This document shows, one piece after another, positions 31,890-44,300 of a DNA stretch of 64,000 nt. This DNA is from Spongospora subterranea f. sp. subterranea (lineage: Eukaryota > Endomyxa: Phytomyxea > Phytomyxea > Plasmodiophorida), in NCBI GenBank assembly GCA_049724395.1, contig JAUGWO010000005.1, positions 53,362-117,361 on the forward strand, written 5' to 3'. The notes below the pieces were generated by a model. The model made no database searches. It was not told where the DNA came from and saw nothing but the letters and a program-made list of their open reading frames with translations. Position 1 is the first letter of the stretch; each line of letters begins with the position of its first letter. The translations under genes were made by a program, and so were the position numbers.

Positions 31890-32800
31890 AGAGATTCGGT
31901 ATTGACACATTATGCTGGTGATGCGTTTGCTAACATAATTGTTAATTGTCGCCGGATTCAGCGATACGTTGTCAAGATAAGAACAATTATCTACGGGTTG
32001 GCGGCAAACCCAACAACATCAACATCTAAGGGCTCACCGATTACACCTTCCCGACAACAGACGGGAGTCGGTTGGTTAATCAGTTGTCGTCTGACGAAGA
32101 ATCCGGTGGCGAGAGCGGAGATGATCAGAACATTGTTTTTTTGAATGATCTGATGACGATGTTTACAGCGTGGAATTAAGTCGTCTGTAAAGGAGATGTC
32201 AAGTGTTTAGAGCCCTGTATTTTGATTGAACAAAAATGACATTGGCGTTGATCATTACAGGAAAGAATCGGTTTTTGTCAAGTTGAATGGAGTGGTGATC
32301 GCCGAATGCAAGTTGATGGATGAAATGAACTCTGTACTCATATGGTTCAACCGATCGATGCCGGCCCTGGACGTTCCATCAAATTTCACATGGCAAATTC
32401 GTTGGACCTCTAATTGAAAAATCCCCTTTTTGGATAAATGGACTATCGGTAATTGTAATGCCCGGCAACGTCAGGTATTAGCGACAATTTGAGCCGGTGA
32501 GTTTGACAAGATTGTTAGAGGTCGCCGGATTGAGCGATATGTTGTCAAGATAGGTTCGTTATTACGGGTCGACGGCAAACCCAACAACATCAACATCTAA
32601 GGACTGACCAATAACAGATGGGAGTCGGTTGGTCAATCAGTTGTCGTCTGGCGAAGAATCCGATGGCGAAGCGGAGATGATTAGACCATTGGATTGAATG
32701 ACATAATGACGATGTTAACGACCACACCGAATGGGCCCTGAGCCCCACCTTTTAATTGAACAAAAATGACATTGGCGTTGATAATTACCGGAAAGAATCG
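31890..32800 (+). repeat. tandemly duplicated pogo-like transposase C-terminal segment
   Basis: Two direct copies, about 31930-32290 and 32510-32810, share the same order of blocks: a segment translating like GDAFANIIVNCRRIQRYVVK, one resembling the DGQPNRINIQGL region of the transposase ending at 22383, an acidic stretch, then TGAACAAAAATGACATTGGC. The similarity to the C-terminal exon of the pogo transposase (GNAFDEIIKLGRVHRYFEK) identifies the origin. Neither copy has an intact long frame. This is a decayed DNA-transposon tail duplicated locally. Confidence 0.65.
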
Positions 32801-32859
32801 GGTTTCCCACATTCATTAGAGGCCACGTGGTCAGACCTTCGTGCTCAACATTCACTCTA

Positions 32860-33000
32860 CTTTTCCGTATTGGATGCAACCTTGGGGTGGTCTTCCAAAA
32901 TTCCATCACTCACGGGGTTTCGAACTCATGACCAACACTCACCCGGACATGCCTGCCACCAACAGGGACAGACAGGAACCAAGCTAAAATAATGAGCAAG
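32860..33000 (-). repeat. tRNA-like (SINE-type) sequence
   Basis: On the minus strand a B-box-like GAGTTCGAAACCC lies about 30 bp downstream of a GGTGGCAGGCATG that loosely fits an A box. No complete cloverleaf can be folded, so this is not a tRNA gene. A tRNA-derived SINE remnant is the best explanation; similar B-box pieces occur near 46340, 59930 and 60200. Confidence 0.4.
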
Positions 33001-33504
33001 GTCGCCTGACATATATATTTTCCTGATCCGCGAAATATAATGATTGGCTTGGGCTGTAGCATCATCATCCGCAAAAAACGTCAAATGCATCGTGGTTTGA
33101 CACTTCTCTAGGCCCGACCTGAACTTGTTCCGTTGTCGGACCTTGAGCAGTTCATATTTCCGATCAAGTTGCCGGTTGACTTCCAGTAAACACATTTCAA
33201 AGGTTTACTTTGTTGTGTCCATTTACAATTTGGCGCCGAATTTCGCGTTAATATCGACGTCTAAGCCGAAACAATTGCCTTGTTTGATAATTTTGAGGAC
33301 TGAAACTGGTTATCACTGAAACTTGACCCAAACAAACGAAAGTCGATCAATACTAGAACGTTTTGTTTCAAGCAAGGTTTAATTTGTCAACGTGGGTATT
33401 CGTATGGCTGCAGACCCAGAACTTCACTCAAATAACCATAAACATCAACGAAGAGCCAAATCCATTGATTACAAGATGAACTTACAAGTGGCAATACCAA
33501 AACT

Positions 33505-33685
33505 TGTTAGATCCCCCACACCAGTCAATAATATCTATTCATATTACCTATCTACGATCTGAGTCTTCGGGCTCAGATCGTATTATTAGTTCTAGTAAAG
33601 CACCACGTTTAGCCTCAGCCTCTGTTAGTTCCTTCTCTCTAGTTTTAGCTTAAGCCCTGTAGTTCGTTCCGTCCAGGTCATTACA
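33505..33685 (+). repeat. 5' LTR of the chromovirus
   Basis: 181 bp, TGTTAG to TTACA. Contains the hairpin ACGATCTGAG/CTCAGATCGT at 33554-33581 around a C(TTCG)G tetraloop. Confidence 0.95.
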
Positions 33686-36600
33686 CTATAATACGATCCG
33701 CCCCTAGATTTACGCACCTGTCTTCCGCTCTAGCCAGATTTACGCCCCTTATATCCCTAATTTAAGTACTTTCCCTCTAGCTCCTTCTTCTCCTCTCTCT
33801 CTAACCCCGTTTCCCGTACCTTCGTCTTTCTTTCCCTCTAGCTCCTTCTTCTCCTCTCTCTAGCCTAGGTTTACGTACCTTATACCTTCGTCGACATGCT
33901 TAACGACCCAAGCCCCGACCACCCAGCTAGCTTGGCCCAGACAGCTGACACGACCGAGATGATATTACAACTGCAACAAACGATTCAAAGTATGCAGGAG
34001 CAACTTCGCCACGCTAGAACCGAGGGCCGCACAACCACAGTACAATCACAGGGAACCGAAGGCGCATCTGCCCGAACCATTCAATGGCGATCCGACATCG
34101 GTCAGAGGTTTCATAAATCAGATCCTTCTGGTGATCCAGCAGCAACCTGTTACGTACTCTACTGACACGTCCAGAATCTTACTAATCGGTAGTTTACTAA
34201 CAGGACTAGCCAGGGAATGGTTCAATCCATATTTCGAGAACCAAGACCCAGCCCTCTTCAACAATTTCCAACAATTCCTCTATCTATTTCGTCAACGTTT
34301 TGACGATCCAAACCGGGCGACCTCGGCGGCGGATATGTTATCCATGATAAAACAAGGGCGACGAACAGTAGCTGCTTACGCTTCCCATGTCCAACAACTG
34401 GTTGCCGACGCCGGCTGGGATGAGCGGGCAGCTCAACATGTGTTCCGTCGGGGCCTAAACGACGAGATACAGGACCTCTTGCTGACCGTACCTACTGCGA
34501 CATCGCTCGTCCAATTAATCACCGACGCTTTGCGGCTTGATCAGCGCCTGAGTCAACGACAGGCCGGACGAACTATGACCCCATTACCCCAGCCCCAATC
34601 ATATTCCCGTCCTCCTCCTCCTTTCTTACCGCGTCAACCATCTAAACTGTTCCGTTCCCGTCCAGGCTCACAACGACCGGTGCCCATGGTAATCGACGCC
34701 ATTAACCCGTTCGAAACGCCAACCGAGGCAAACTTATCAATGAACGCCATTAGCACTCCCCGCGAGGCTCTGACGGTGGAGGAGAAAACTCGACGCCGTC
34801 GCGAAGGATTATGTATTTATTGTGGCGAACCTGGCCATTCAATCGCGGCCCATAACCTCCCTCCACGACCAACCACTAATACACAGCGACCTTTCCAGTA
34901 TTCGTCTCCCCAACGCATTTCGGCGGTAGTATTCGAGAGTACAATAACCGCCATGCTCTGTCCACCGTGTTCCATATCGTGGCTCCCCGCGATGGCGGTC
35001 ATCGACAACGTCGCGTTCATCGATTCCGGAGCTACTTCCCTGTTCATTGACCGTGGGTTCGCTCGATTTCATCAAATTCCGGTAGAACTATTGAGCTGTC
35101 CGATTCCACTTGACAGTGATTGACGGTCGACGTCTTTGATCCGTAACCCATCAGACACATCTCCTCCATTTTTCCATAGCTGATATCCAGTTCCAAGCCA
35201 AGTTTTTCTTAATCGATAGCCCAGTTTACCCTGTTGTTCTTGGAATGTCATTCTTAAGACAGGCCAACCCATTCATAGACTGGAAAAATCTCACAATCGC
35301 TGCTCGACACCCCATCGCTTCGCCAGAAATGGACAACCCGCATTTGGTTATCCAATCGACGCAAAGTGATGAAGTTGGATCGCCTGGTAAAATCTTCGAC
35401 GAGACGGTAGAACGACAAGATTCGGTCCAACTCCCCAACCAGTATGCAGACTTTGTTGATGTTTTCTCGAAAGAGGGAGCCGAGTCTCTTCCACCACACC
35501 GACCTGGCGTCGATTGTGCCATCAACCTCGAGGAAGAGGCCGGAAACCTCCCTTACAAACCCTGCTATTCCATCTCAGCGAAAGAGGACCCGGTACTGCA
35601 ATCTTACCTTCAAGACAATCTGCAGCGAGGTTTTATCAGGAATTCCCAATCTCCTCTCGGAGCGCCGATTCTATTTGTTAAGAAGAAGGATGGTTCGCTG
35701 AGATTGTGTGTAGATTACAGGTCACTTAACGCAATCACGAAGCGCGAACCATATCCTCTACCACTAATCGACGATATTTTACAACAACTCGCTAGCGCCA
35801 AATGCTACACCAAGATTGACCTTCGAGGCGCGTACAATCTAGTGAGAATCAGACCAGAAGATGAATGGAAAACGGCGTTTAATTGCAAGTACGGTCATTT
35901 CGAATACCAAGTTATGCCATTTGGCCTCAAGAATGCCCCAGCCTCGTTTCAAAGATTCATGAACGAGACGTTCCAGGACTGCCTGGGAAAATTCGTGGTG
36001 GTATACCTGGATGATATCTTGATTTATTCGCAGGATCCAGAGAAACACGAAGCTCACGTAAAGGTGATTTTGCAACGTTTGCGTGAGAAGAAGTTGTTTG
36101 CCAAGCTGGAGAAATGCGCTTTTGGAGTTCGACGTGTAGAATTTCTGGGTTACATCATCAGCCCGCAAGGAATCGAAATGGATCCAGAGAAAACCTCCAA
36201 TATCACCTCCTGGCAAACACCGACGTCCGTCAAGGGGATTCAATGTTTTTTGGGATTCGCCAACTTTGACCGTGATTTCATCTCTCGTTACTCCCAATAT
36301 GCAGCACCACTATACGAGCTGACTAAGAAGGATGTACCGTTTTCTTGGCAACCTCAGCATCAAGCATCTTTTGACGCAATCAAACGGGCCTTCTCTCAAG
36401 CACCAATATTAGCCCATTTCATCCCTTCTGCCCCGTGTATAGTGGAGACCGACGCTTCCGACTTCGCGATCGGCATGATATTATCGCAGGTTCAGACTGA
36501 TGGAAAATTACGCCCGATTGCATTCCATTCACGCAAACTCACACCGGCAGAAATCAACTACGAGACGCACGACAAGGAATTACTGGCGGTCGTGGTGGCT

Positions 36601-38394
36601 ATTTCCCGTTGGCGACATTACTTAGAAGGTAGTCCACACAAGATTAAGGTCCTCTCTGACCATAATAATCTCCGTTATTTCTCATCATCGAAGCTTCTCA
36701 ACCGACGACAAGCACGCTGGTCTATGATATTGTCGGAATATGATTATGTGATACATCATCGTGCTGGTTCACTCTCTGGGCAACCAGACGCCTTGTCGAG
36801 ACGCCCTGAGTACGAGATACAGCCTAATGATCCCGTGTGGCAACAGCAGCGAACTTGTTTACTACCAGAAGACAGCCTTAGCGTTGCTCCACTAGAATTG
36901 AATGCAATTCAATCCGGTCTGGAGGGTCTCATTAATATTATCAGAGAATCTCAATCACACGATTCTGCAGTTCAGCAACAAATCCGCCACGTCACCAAGC
37001 CCTTTCACGTTCATGAGGGGTTATTGTACAAAGAACAGGCACTTGTAGTACCTAGAGAAACGGCGCAACTCAAAGTACTCACACAGCTCCATGACTCCCC
37101 ATTGGGAGGTCATTTAGGTCGGCGGAAAACGCTTCAAGCAGTGCAACGACATTTTTGGTGGTCCGGAATGAATGATTTCGTTCGACGCTACGTCAAATCG
37201 TGTGATCGTTGCCAGCGAACCAAATTGCAGCGCAAGGCACCACCAGGACTGTTAAAACCGTTACCCATTCCAACGGATTTATGGCGATCAATTTCATTAG
37301 ACTTCATAGTCAAACTACCCAAATCCAACGGTTTCGACTCAATTCTCATCGTGGTTGATCGTTTGTCGAAAATGGCGCATTTTATTGCTTGTAAAGAATC
37401 AATCACATCGCCACAGTTGGCTGAATTGATGCTACGACAAGTGTTCCGGCTTCATGGACTCCCAGACGATATTGTATCAGACCGTGGCCCGCAGATGGTT
37501 GCAGGATTTTGGAAATGCCTTCTCCAACGGCTACAGATTCAACGGAAACTATCTACGTCGAGACACCCGCAGACCAACGGACAGACAGAAAGGGTTAACC
37601 AAGTTGTAGAGCAGTATTTAAGGACGTTTACTTCCTACCAGCAGGACGACTGGGAAGATTGGTTGGCGCTGGCTGAATTCCAATACAACAACACCGAACA
37701 CTCATCGACCAAAGTTTCCCCATTTTTTGCAAACTATGGGTTCCATCCCCGCACCATCGACGTCCCATCATTCTGCCAATCACAAGCGAATCCGTCCGCT
37801 GATGAAAGGGCAAACCATTTACGAAGCATTCGCTTATTTTTACGACGACAACTTGAACAGGCCGTGTTTTCGATGAAAAAATATGCCGATAACAAACGTT
37901 CTGAGGCTCCCGCATATTCACTGGGCGAGTTAGTCATGGTGAAGAGAATCGATTGGAATACAACTCGACCTTGTCCAAAGCTCGACGACAGATTCGCAGG
38001 ACCCTTCCCGATCATCGCGAAGGTTAACGACGTAACATTTTCATTGCAATTGCCTGCATCTTGGCGAGTGCATAACACGTTCCACGTCTCGCAGATTGAG
38101 CCATATCACAGGAACGACATTGCTGGGCGAGCTCAAGATTGTCCTCCTGAACCCATTTTCATACCTGCGGAATCAACAGAACCGTTATTCATCGTTAAGG
38201 ATATTCTGGATTCTAGGGTCTACCGCAATCAGCTGCAATACTTAGTGGACTGGGAAGGTTATCCTCCATCCGAACGTTCCTGGGAGCCAGCGCGAGGGCT
38301 TGCAGATAACTCTCCTCCGCTGCGGGAAGCCATCGCTAAATTTCATGACAATTATCCGGACAAACCTAATCGGGATTTAAAAAAGGGGAGGTAG

Positions 38395-38575
38395 TGTTAG
38401 GTCCCCCACACCAGTCAATAATATCTATCCATATTACCTATCTACGATCTGAGTCTTCGGGCTCAGATCGTATTATTAGTTCTAGTAAAGCACCACGTTT
38501 AGCCTCAGCCTCTGTTAGTTCCTTCTCTCTAGTTTTAGCTTGAGCCCTGTAGTTCGTTCCGTCCAGGTCATTACA
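38395..38575 (+). repeat. 3' LTR of the chromovirus
   Basis: 181 bp, about 98% identical to the 5' LTR and preceded by a purine-rich tract. The same tetraloop hairpin lies at 38444-38471. The target duplication AAACT follows at 38576-38580. Confidence 0.95.
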
Positions 38576-38902
38576 AAACTTACGTCAAAGACTAGGAGGG
38601 CGTATCAACTTTTTGATCATTTCCCATTATTGGTGCGATTGTATCACAAGTCACAACCATAAAAATATTCATTTTCTGCACGATTATTATCACATAACAG
38701 TGTATTTGAGCCCGTTGACACAGAAATCCATCAGATATTCAAACATGGATCAGGAGTCGCTGAAGCGAATAAATCTTATCGTCGAGGAACTCCAATCAGT
38801 TTATTGAGGGTATTCTAAAATTCGGCGACCGCAGTATTGAATCAATAGTAGCTGATTCTTTGGATTTTTCCTACGGAAAAGACAGGTAAATCGCCAAATT
38901 CA

Positions 38903-38998
38903 ACGAGCAGGAATTCGGAGCGTAATACGAGCAGGAATTCGGAGCGTATTACGAGCAGGAATTCGGAGCGTAATACGAGCAGGAATTCGGAGCGTAAA
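38903..38998. repeat. 24-bp tandem repeat, four copies
   Basis: Four head-to-tail copies of a 24-bp unit beginning ACGAGCAGGAATTCGGAGCG, nearly identical (one or two differences in the last bases). A single related block sharing GGAATTCGGAGCGTATT lies at 57942-57958, followed by a similar AGCGAT. The repeat sits between the chromovirus and the Mutator-like remnant. Confidence 0.9.
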
Positions 38999-39239
38999 AT
39001 AGCGATTCCATATGGGATTTCGTTGAATTATTCACCACGAACTATAACACTAAATACCTAGATCAAGGCGGCCGAATTGCTTTCATGACCCGAACACGTC
39101 AAGGTTTTCCCAACTAGTCTGAGAATGGCTTCGTTGATTCGACTGGCAGTGTTGATAGTCACGATTTAAAAATTTCAATCTTTGTGAACTTGGTGCTTTA
39201 CCGATTGGTGTAAATAACTATCGCTGGTTCAAAATCTGA

Positions 39240-41060
39240 CGCCACATTCCCATCGGTTTTCAGGATTCTGAAACAACTTACTGAAGAGGTGGAAAATACA
39301 TCTGCATTGAACAGACCACGACGTAGGAATTGGAAACTCGCTAATAAACGTGTCTGTCCTCACATAACCTTGCTGTTGTGCAAGTTTCATGTTTTTCAAA
39401 CTGTCTGGACATTTTCTAAAGAAAGTGGTAGAGAAAAACATATTCGTCCACAATTATTTGCGAAGTTTAAGACTTGTGTTGATGCGAATAATTCCCAGCA
39501 AATTCCAGGCGAAGGCAGGATTTTTTGGCTCGCCGATGATGACAAGCCAACCTGAGAAGTATTTCTCTGATCTCTGGAAATGTTCCAGAGATTATCATTG
39601 CTTATTACTAGAGGTCACGACACAAATAACTACTGCCAGATATCTGTTCGGCTTTTCAAAGAAGCTGTTTTTGATTCGAACGAGAGCGCGGTCATTGGGC
39701 CGGTGATATCTGAAGATATCGTCTCCTACTATTCATCACGACGACTACTGGACTTTTCTGCTTCACGGAAGAATGTTTCCTATCTTTATTTCAAATCATT
39801 CTCTGCATATCGAAAATCCAAAGCATATCCACAATATTCGTTGACGAATGTCGACCATCATCAATGCCATGGCGTTTCCGAACCAGAGTCAATCATTATC
39901 TATGAGCAAGATATGGAATCGGAAGTCTGTTCTTGTAATCAAGGTATTGGTGGAAAACTGTTCAAACACTTGATCGCTTGTTCTCGACATTTTGGAATTT
40001 TTTTGTTCTCTCTTCCACCTGATGATGCCCATTCACGATAATGGTTCGCAAATGTTGCCCTTGGCTGTCACTCATTGATTGCACTTCTTCTATGTAGTGC
40101 CAAGTACCTCGATCAACAACCTGACCCCTCACCAATATGAACAAGCAATTACAGAACGACCACTTGCAGAACGACATCACTCGAAGCAACAGCATTGTTA
40201 GACGAGTTTACATCACATTTGAAGTCAATAATTCAAAAAATACATTTCAGAAAGTTGCTTGAAGACGTTAGGAATGTGAATAGTGAAGGTCAAACACTAC
40301 AGAACAGAATTAGCGTTAGAAACAATGGTTGTTGGAAGAAATCCCATTTTTGAACAGGTAATTTGCCGGTTTTAAAAGGGATTTCTTCCCAGATTCTGGT
40401 CAATCCCAGTACGCGCAATTAGATCAAACAGACAGCTTCGCGTGCTCAAACAAATTTGGATTTTTTGGCGAAACAAACGCAATGGTCAATGAAATGCGTT
40501 GGTGGAACGTGATGAAGGATTCTGACAAAGCTTATTCAACTCGAAAAAGATTAATGCCAAATAAAATTGAACTATTCATCTGGGAGAATTAAAAGACTTA
40601 AAAGACTTGAGCTGGGAACAGGTAATTGATCTGATACTCAAAGTTTACCAGCACCAATGAGGCCTCCACTTCAAATTGAGCGAATTTCAGCGGCACCAGA
40701 GAAAACCAGTCCACTGAAGAATAGAGTTAACAGGGAAAAATTGTTTGTGTTCCTCAGATGGGATCAACGAGGTATAACACAAACTGTGCACCGTATCCAA
40801 TGAGAGATGATATTCCCACCAAATTCACCAAGGATCACTCATCGTGCACATGGAAGAACAGGCCAATTTTTCGAACGCATTGAGTCAATCAAGAGCGATG
40901 TTGGTTTGAGAGAGGTGCTTGATTTGAGAAACTGGCCGAACTGCTCATATTTTAGACTTGTGGTCTTATGTGCGACTGACCGTATCACGACAGATCGAAG
41001 CCGCTGGCGACCTCTTTACACAACTTGGAAGTCAATTTCGGATTGACTTATGATCAGTGT
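39240..41060 (+). mobile_element. Mutator-like (MULE) transposase remnant
   Basis: Scattered exon-like pieces carry MULE features: LLLCKFHVFQTVW (the C-x-x-H helix of MULE DDE domains) near 39370, RGHDTNNYCQISVRLFKEAVF near 39610, YYSSRRLLDFSASRKN near 39735, and a SWIM-type zinc finger EVCSCNQGIGGKLFKHLIACSRHF near 39920-39995. The catalytic N-terminal part and terminal inverted repeats were not found. Stops interrupt the frame between these blocks, some of which may be introns. The last portion (about 40385-41060) has an inverted copy at 47040-47740, so it is a repeated sequence in its own right. Confidence 0.7.
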
Positions 41061-41315
41061 TTGGTCCCTGGCAACATGTCTAATGAGCAATGGCGGCGAG
41101 ATAATGAATGGACACTGATCTTCAAAATAATCCCGTTCATTCACGGAATGATCACTTTCAGCATGATTCACAATTGCACACTGTTTCCCCTTTCGAATCT
41201 ACAGCAATATGTGGTTTGGCGACAAACAGAAATCTACTGTGTTCCAATGTGGACTGAGTGAAATCACCCAAAAGATCAGCAGGTTTATAAAATGCAGTTC
41301 AACGCCACTGGTTTA

Positions 41316-44300
41316 TCAGAGTTTTGCTTTGCAGAAGGTCAACAATTGTGGCGGCGATGGGTGTACTAGTTTACACTCCTGCTCTATCATAGCCAACTCC
41401 AGCGCTGTCGAGCCATAAGACTTGAAGGTGCGGCAGGCGCCTTTTTTTAAAAAAACCCGAACCAGATCGACCCTGAAATTTAGTCAGATTAGTCAATCAA
41501 TTGAAGGTGGTTGATCAGGACGTAATTTGCCCAACCGTTGTTGCGAAACTGCCAAATGTAGAGCAGTTTTGTCACACGCCAGTTTTGGAGGTTGAGTAGT
41601 TGTTTGTCCCACGTTCCACAGAAAATGTCTTGCGGTTTCCTGTGAGATTTATTTTAGCGATTTCGATGTTTTAGACATATGTGTGAACATGGACAGGCCA
41701 CAAAGACTCAGCAATCCACCAAAGCACCCAAACCATCTCTTCAGGTTATCCTGCCACACTTGACGGAGAGCCTTTGCTTCAATGATATCAATTACGATCT
41801 GCTCACTTCTGTGAGACATAAATCAGATCATTTGACAATATATCGAAATTCGGTCAGTATACAGGTCATGCAATACTGCAAGGTGCAGAACTGTATTCTT
41901 GTTAGTAGTTAGGAGCCATGGGATTGGCGCCTCTCTCCAACAGATCCTTAACAACGCTCTTCGCTAACATATCACTTCTTATTGAGTTGATGATCAGTGT
42001 CAAATGCCAATTACGACCAACCGATTACTTTTAACCGCTTTATGGAGAAGAGTGTTTCCATCACTGTGGCTGGTAGTTGACATCCATGTTTTTGAATGTT
42101 CAAAATAATGAATTCGTCAGTCCTGTGAGCACTCCAAATCATGTTTGAATAGTTGAAGCAGAATTGAGCAATTTACAGGAACCAAGGCATATCGAAATGC
42201 AAGAGTGTGTTCCCATAATTATCCGCTAAAATGCGGATCAGCACCTCTTTCAAACAACAGTTTGCCGATATTGATGACTCGCTGCAAAACCCCATAATCA
42301 ACGGGTCCAGATCCAGACAGTAAACTTTACCAACCGCGAAAAACAGAAAGGCTAACAAGAGAGCAGTTTGACCCTGATGGTTCCTCAGATTGATTATATC
42401 GCACGCGGCAATCTGTCTGTGAGATGAAATCAGTGACTTGAATGTGCTAGGTTTACGTTTGAGCGGATACCGATCATCATGAGTTCACTTTTCCATTCAA
42501 ACACCCAGAAATTTTGGTCATTTGATACTGTCGCCCAGATCATCAGACCGCCTTGGGCATCGCGTAGCATCAAGTATATGAACGAGTATCTGCTCATTTC
42601 TGTGAGATTCCAATCAGGTACCATTAATATTAGCAAATTAAAATAGCATACACGTCACTGATGTATTGCACGATGCAATGCTGTATTTCCAGATTTGTCA
42701 GCAATCGTAGGATTGGCGCCTTTATCCAACAGATACTTGACCACCAATTCCCTAACAAATCAGTTGAATTTAAGGGCTGCTCAGTGTCCAACACAAATCA
42801 CGCCCAACCGATGAACCCTAATAGCAAGATGGAGAATTGTGGACCCATCAATGTATCGGTGGTTGACATCAACGTTCTGTATCATTGAGATGAAGATTTC
42901 GTCGGTCCTGTGTTCACCTCAGGGAATATTTGAAAATTTTGTGAGATTTCAACAATTTACATGAATCTGTCCTCAAATGGCCATATACTCGTTATGGAGG
43001 GATCGGCACCATTCTCCAACAGAGTTTGGGCGGTACCAGCACTGTTAATCAGAAAAAAGGTGAATGAATTTTGATGAGTCCTACACAGTAATTTGATTAA
43101 CCTGCGCGCAGCTGCCATGAAAAGAGCAGTTCGCCCGTTCTGCTCCCGCAGATTGATTATTCCATCGCACGACTGATTCAATACTTCAATAACGAGGTCT
43201 TTGTTTCTGTGAGATCAAATCAGCCATTCAAATGTGCTGGATTCAAACTGAAGTAATATACAGGCCACGATTAATCAACCTGTGAATTATACTCGCATAG
43301 AAGCGTTCCGTCATCTCACTTTGTAGCAGAAGGTGAGATGGTTTTGGCCTCCCCGCATGAATGATATGAATGATGATCTGCTGACTTCTGTGAAACTTGA
43401 ATCAGAATTCATGGTATATATTCAAAGATCAGTGCAGAATACAGGCCATGCAGAGTTGCGAGGTGTAGTGCTGTAAGGCCCTGGTGATCAGCAATAATGG
43501 GATTGGCCCCTCTATCCAACAGATCCTTGACCAAAACCTCCCTAATTACCAGTTTTCTTGTGGCGATGATCTGTCAAACAACAAAATTACGACCAACCGT
43601 TTACAGTTTATAGCAGTGTGGAGGATTGTTGCCCCATTGTTGTTCCGGTCGTTGACATTCATATGTTGTATGCACGAGAGAATGATTTCGCCTGACCTTT
43701 GAGCACATCATTAAAAACTTCGCTGGTTGGTGAGATTTGGTGCGTTTACAATGGAGATGGCATGTTGATATGAAATGGGGTGTTCCCGTCATTATCCTTT
43801 ATAGAGGGATCGGACCCTCTGTCCAACAGATCCTTTACCACAACTCCTCTAAAAAACCAGTTTCTGAGGCGCTGAACTGTGTCAAAGAACAAAATAACGA
43901 CCAACCGTTCATACTTTATAGCCGTATGGAGCAGTGTGGACCCTTTGTTGTTCCGGTGGTTGACATTCATATGTTGTATGCATGAGAAAATGATTTGGTC
44001 TGACCTGTGAGCACATTAGTATCCGCTTTGAAATTTGGTGAGATGTGGGCGATATACAATGCAGGTGGCATTCTAATGTGAAATGGAGTGTTCCCATTAT
44101 TGTCCGTTATAGAGGGATCGGCACCTTTGTCCAACAGAATTCGGACGAAATGAAAACTGGGGAAATGGAAACTTGAATTTGATGGCGCAAATAAGAAGTA
44201 ACCAGTAGATCTTGACCAACCGGTTAGAAATAAGTGCCTGTAAGAGAGCAGTTTTCCCAAAATCGTTCCTGTGATTGATTATTTCCGAAGTCGCCAAATG

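Larger units (their letters stand above)
33505..38575 (+). mobile_element. chromovirus (Ty3/gypsy with chromodomain), nearly whole, young
   Basis: Bounded by two 181-bp LTRs (33505-33685 and 38395-38575) starting TGTTAG and ending TTACA, flanked by a 5-bp target duplication AAACT. The LTRs differ at about three positions, so insertion was recent. Parts in order: a pyrimidine-rich leader with a roughly 70-bp direct repeat (33770-33880); gag with a zinc knuckle CIYCGEPGHSIAAH near 34810; an aspartic protease with FIDSGATS near 35020; reverse transcriptase with YLDDILIYS near 36005; RNase H with ETDASDFAIG near 36445; integrase with an H2C2 zinc segment near 37090-37215 and a DDE core; and a C-terminal chromodomain (YLVDWEGYPPSERSWEP near 38240). 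A purine-rich tract precedes the 3' LTR. The pol region looks whole; the gag-to-protease part has about two breaks. Confidence 0.95.

Noticed and set aside
35839-36297. Minus-strand open frames across the chromovirus pol region
   Set aside because: They are shadows of the uninterrupted pol reading frame on the plus strand.
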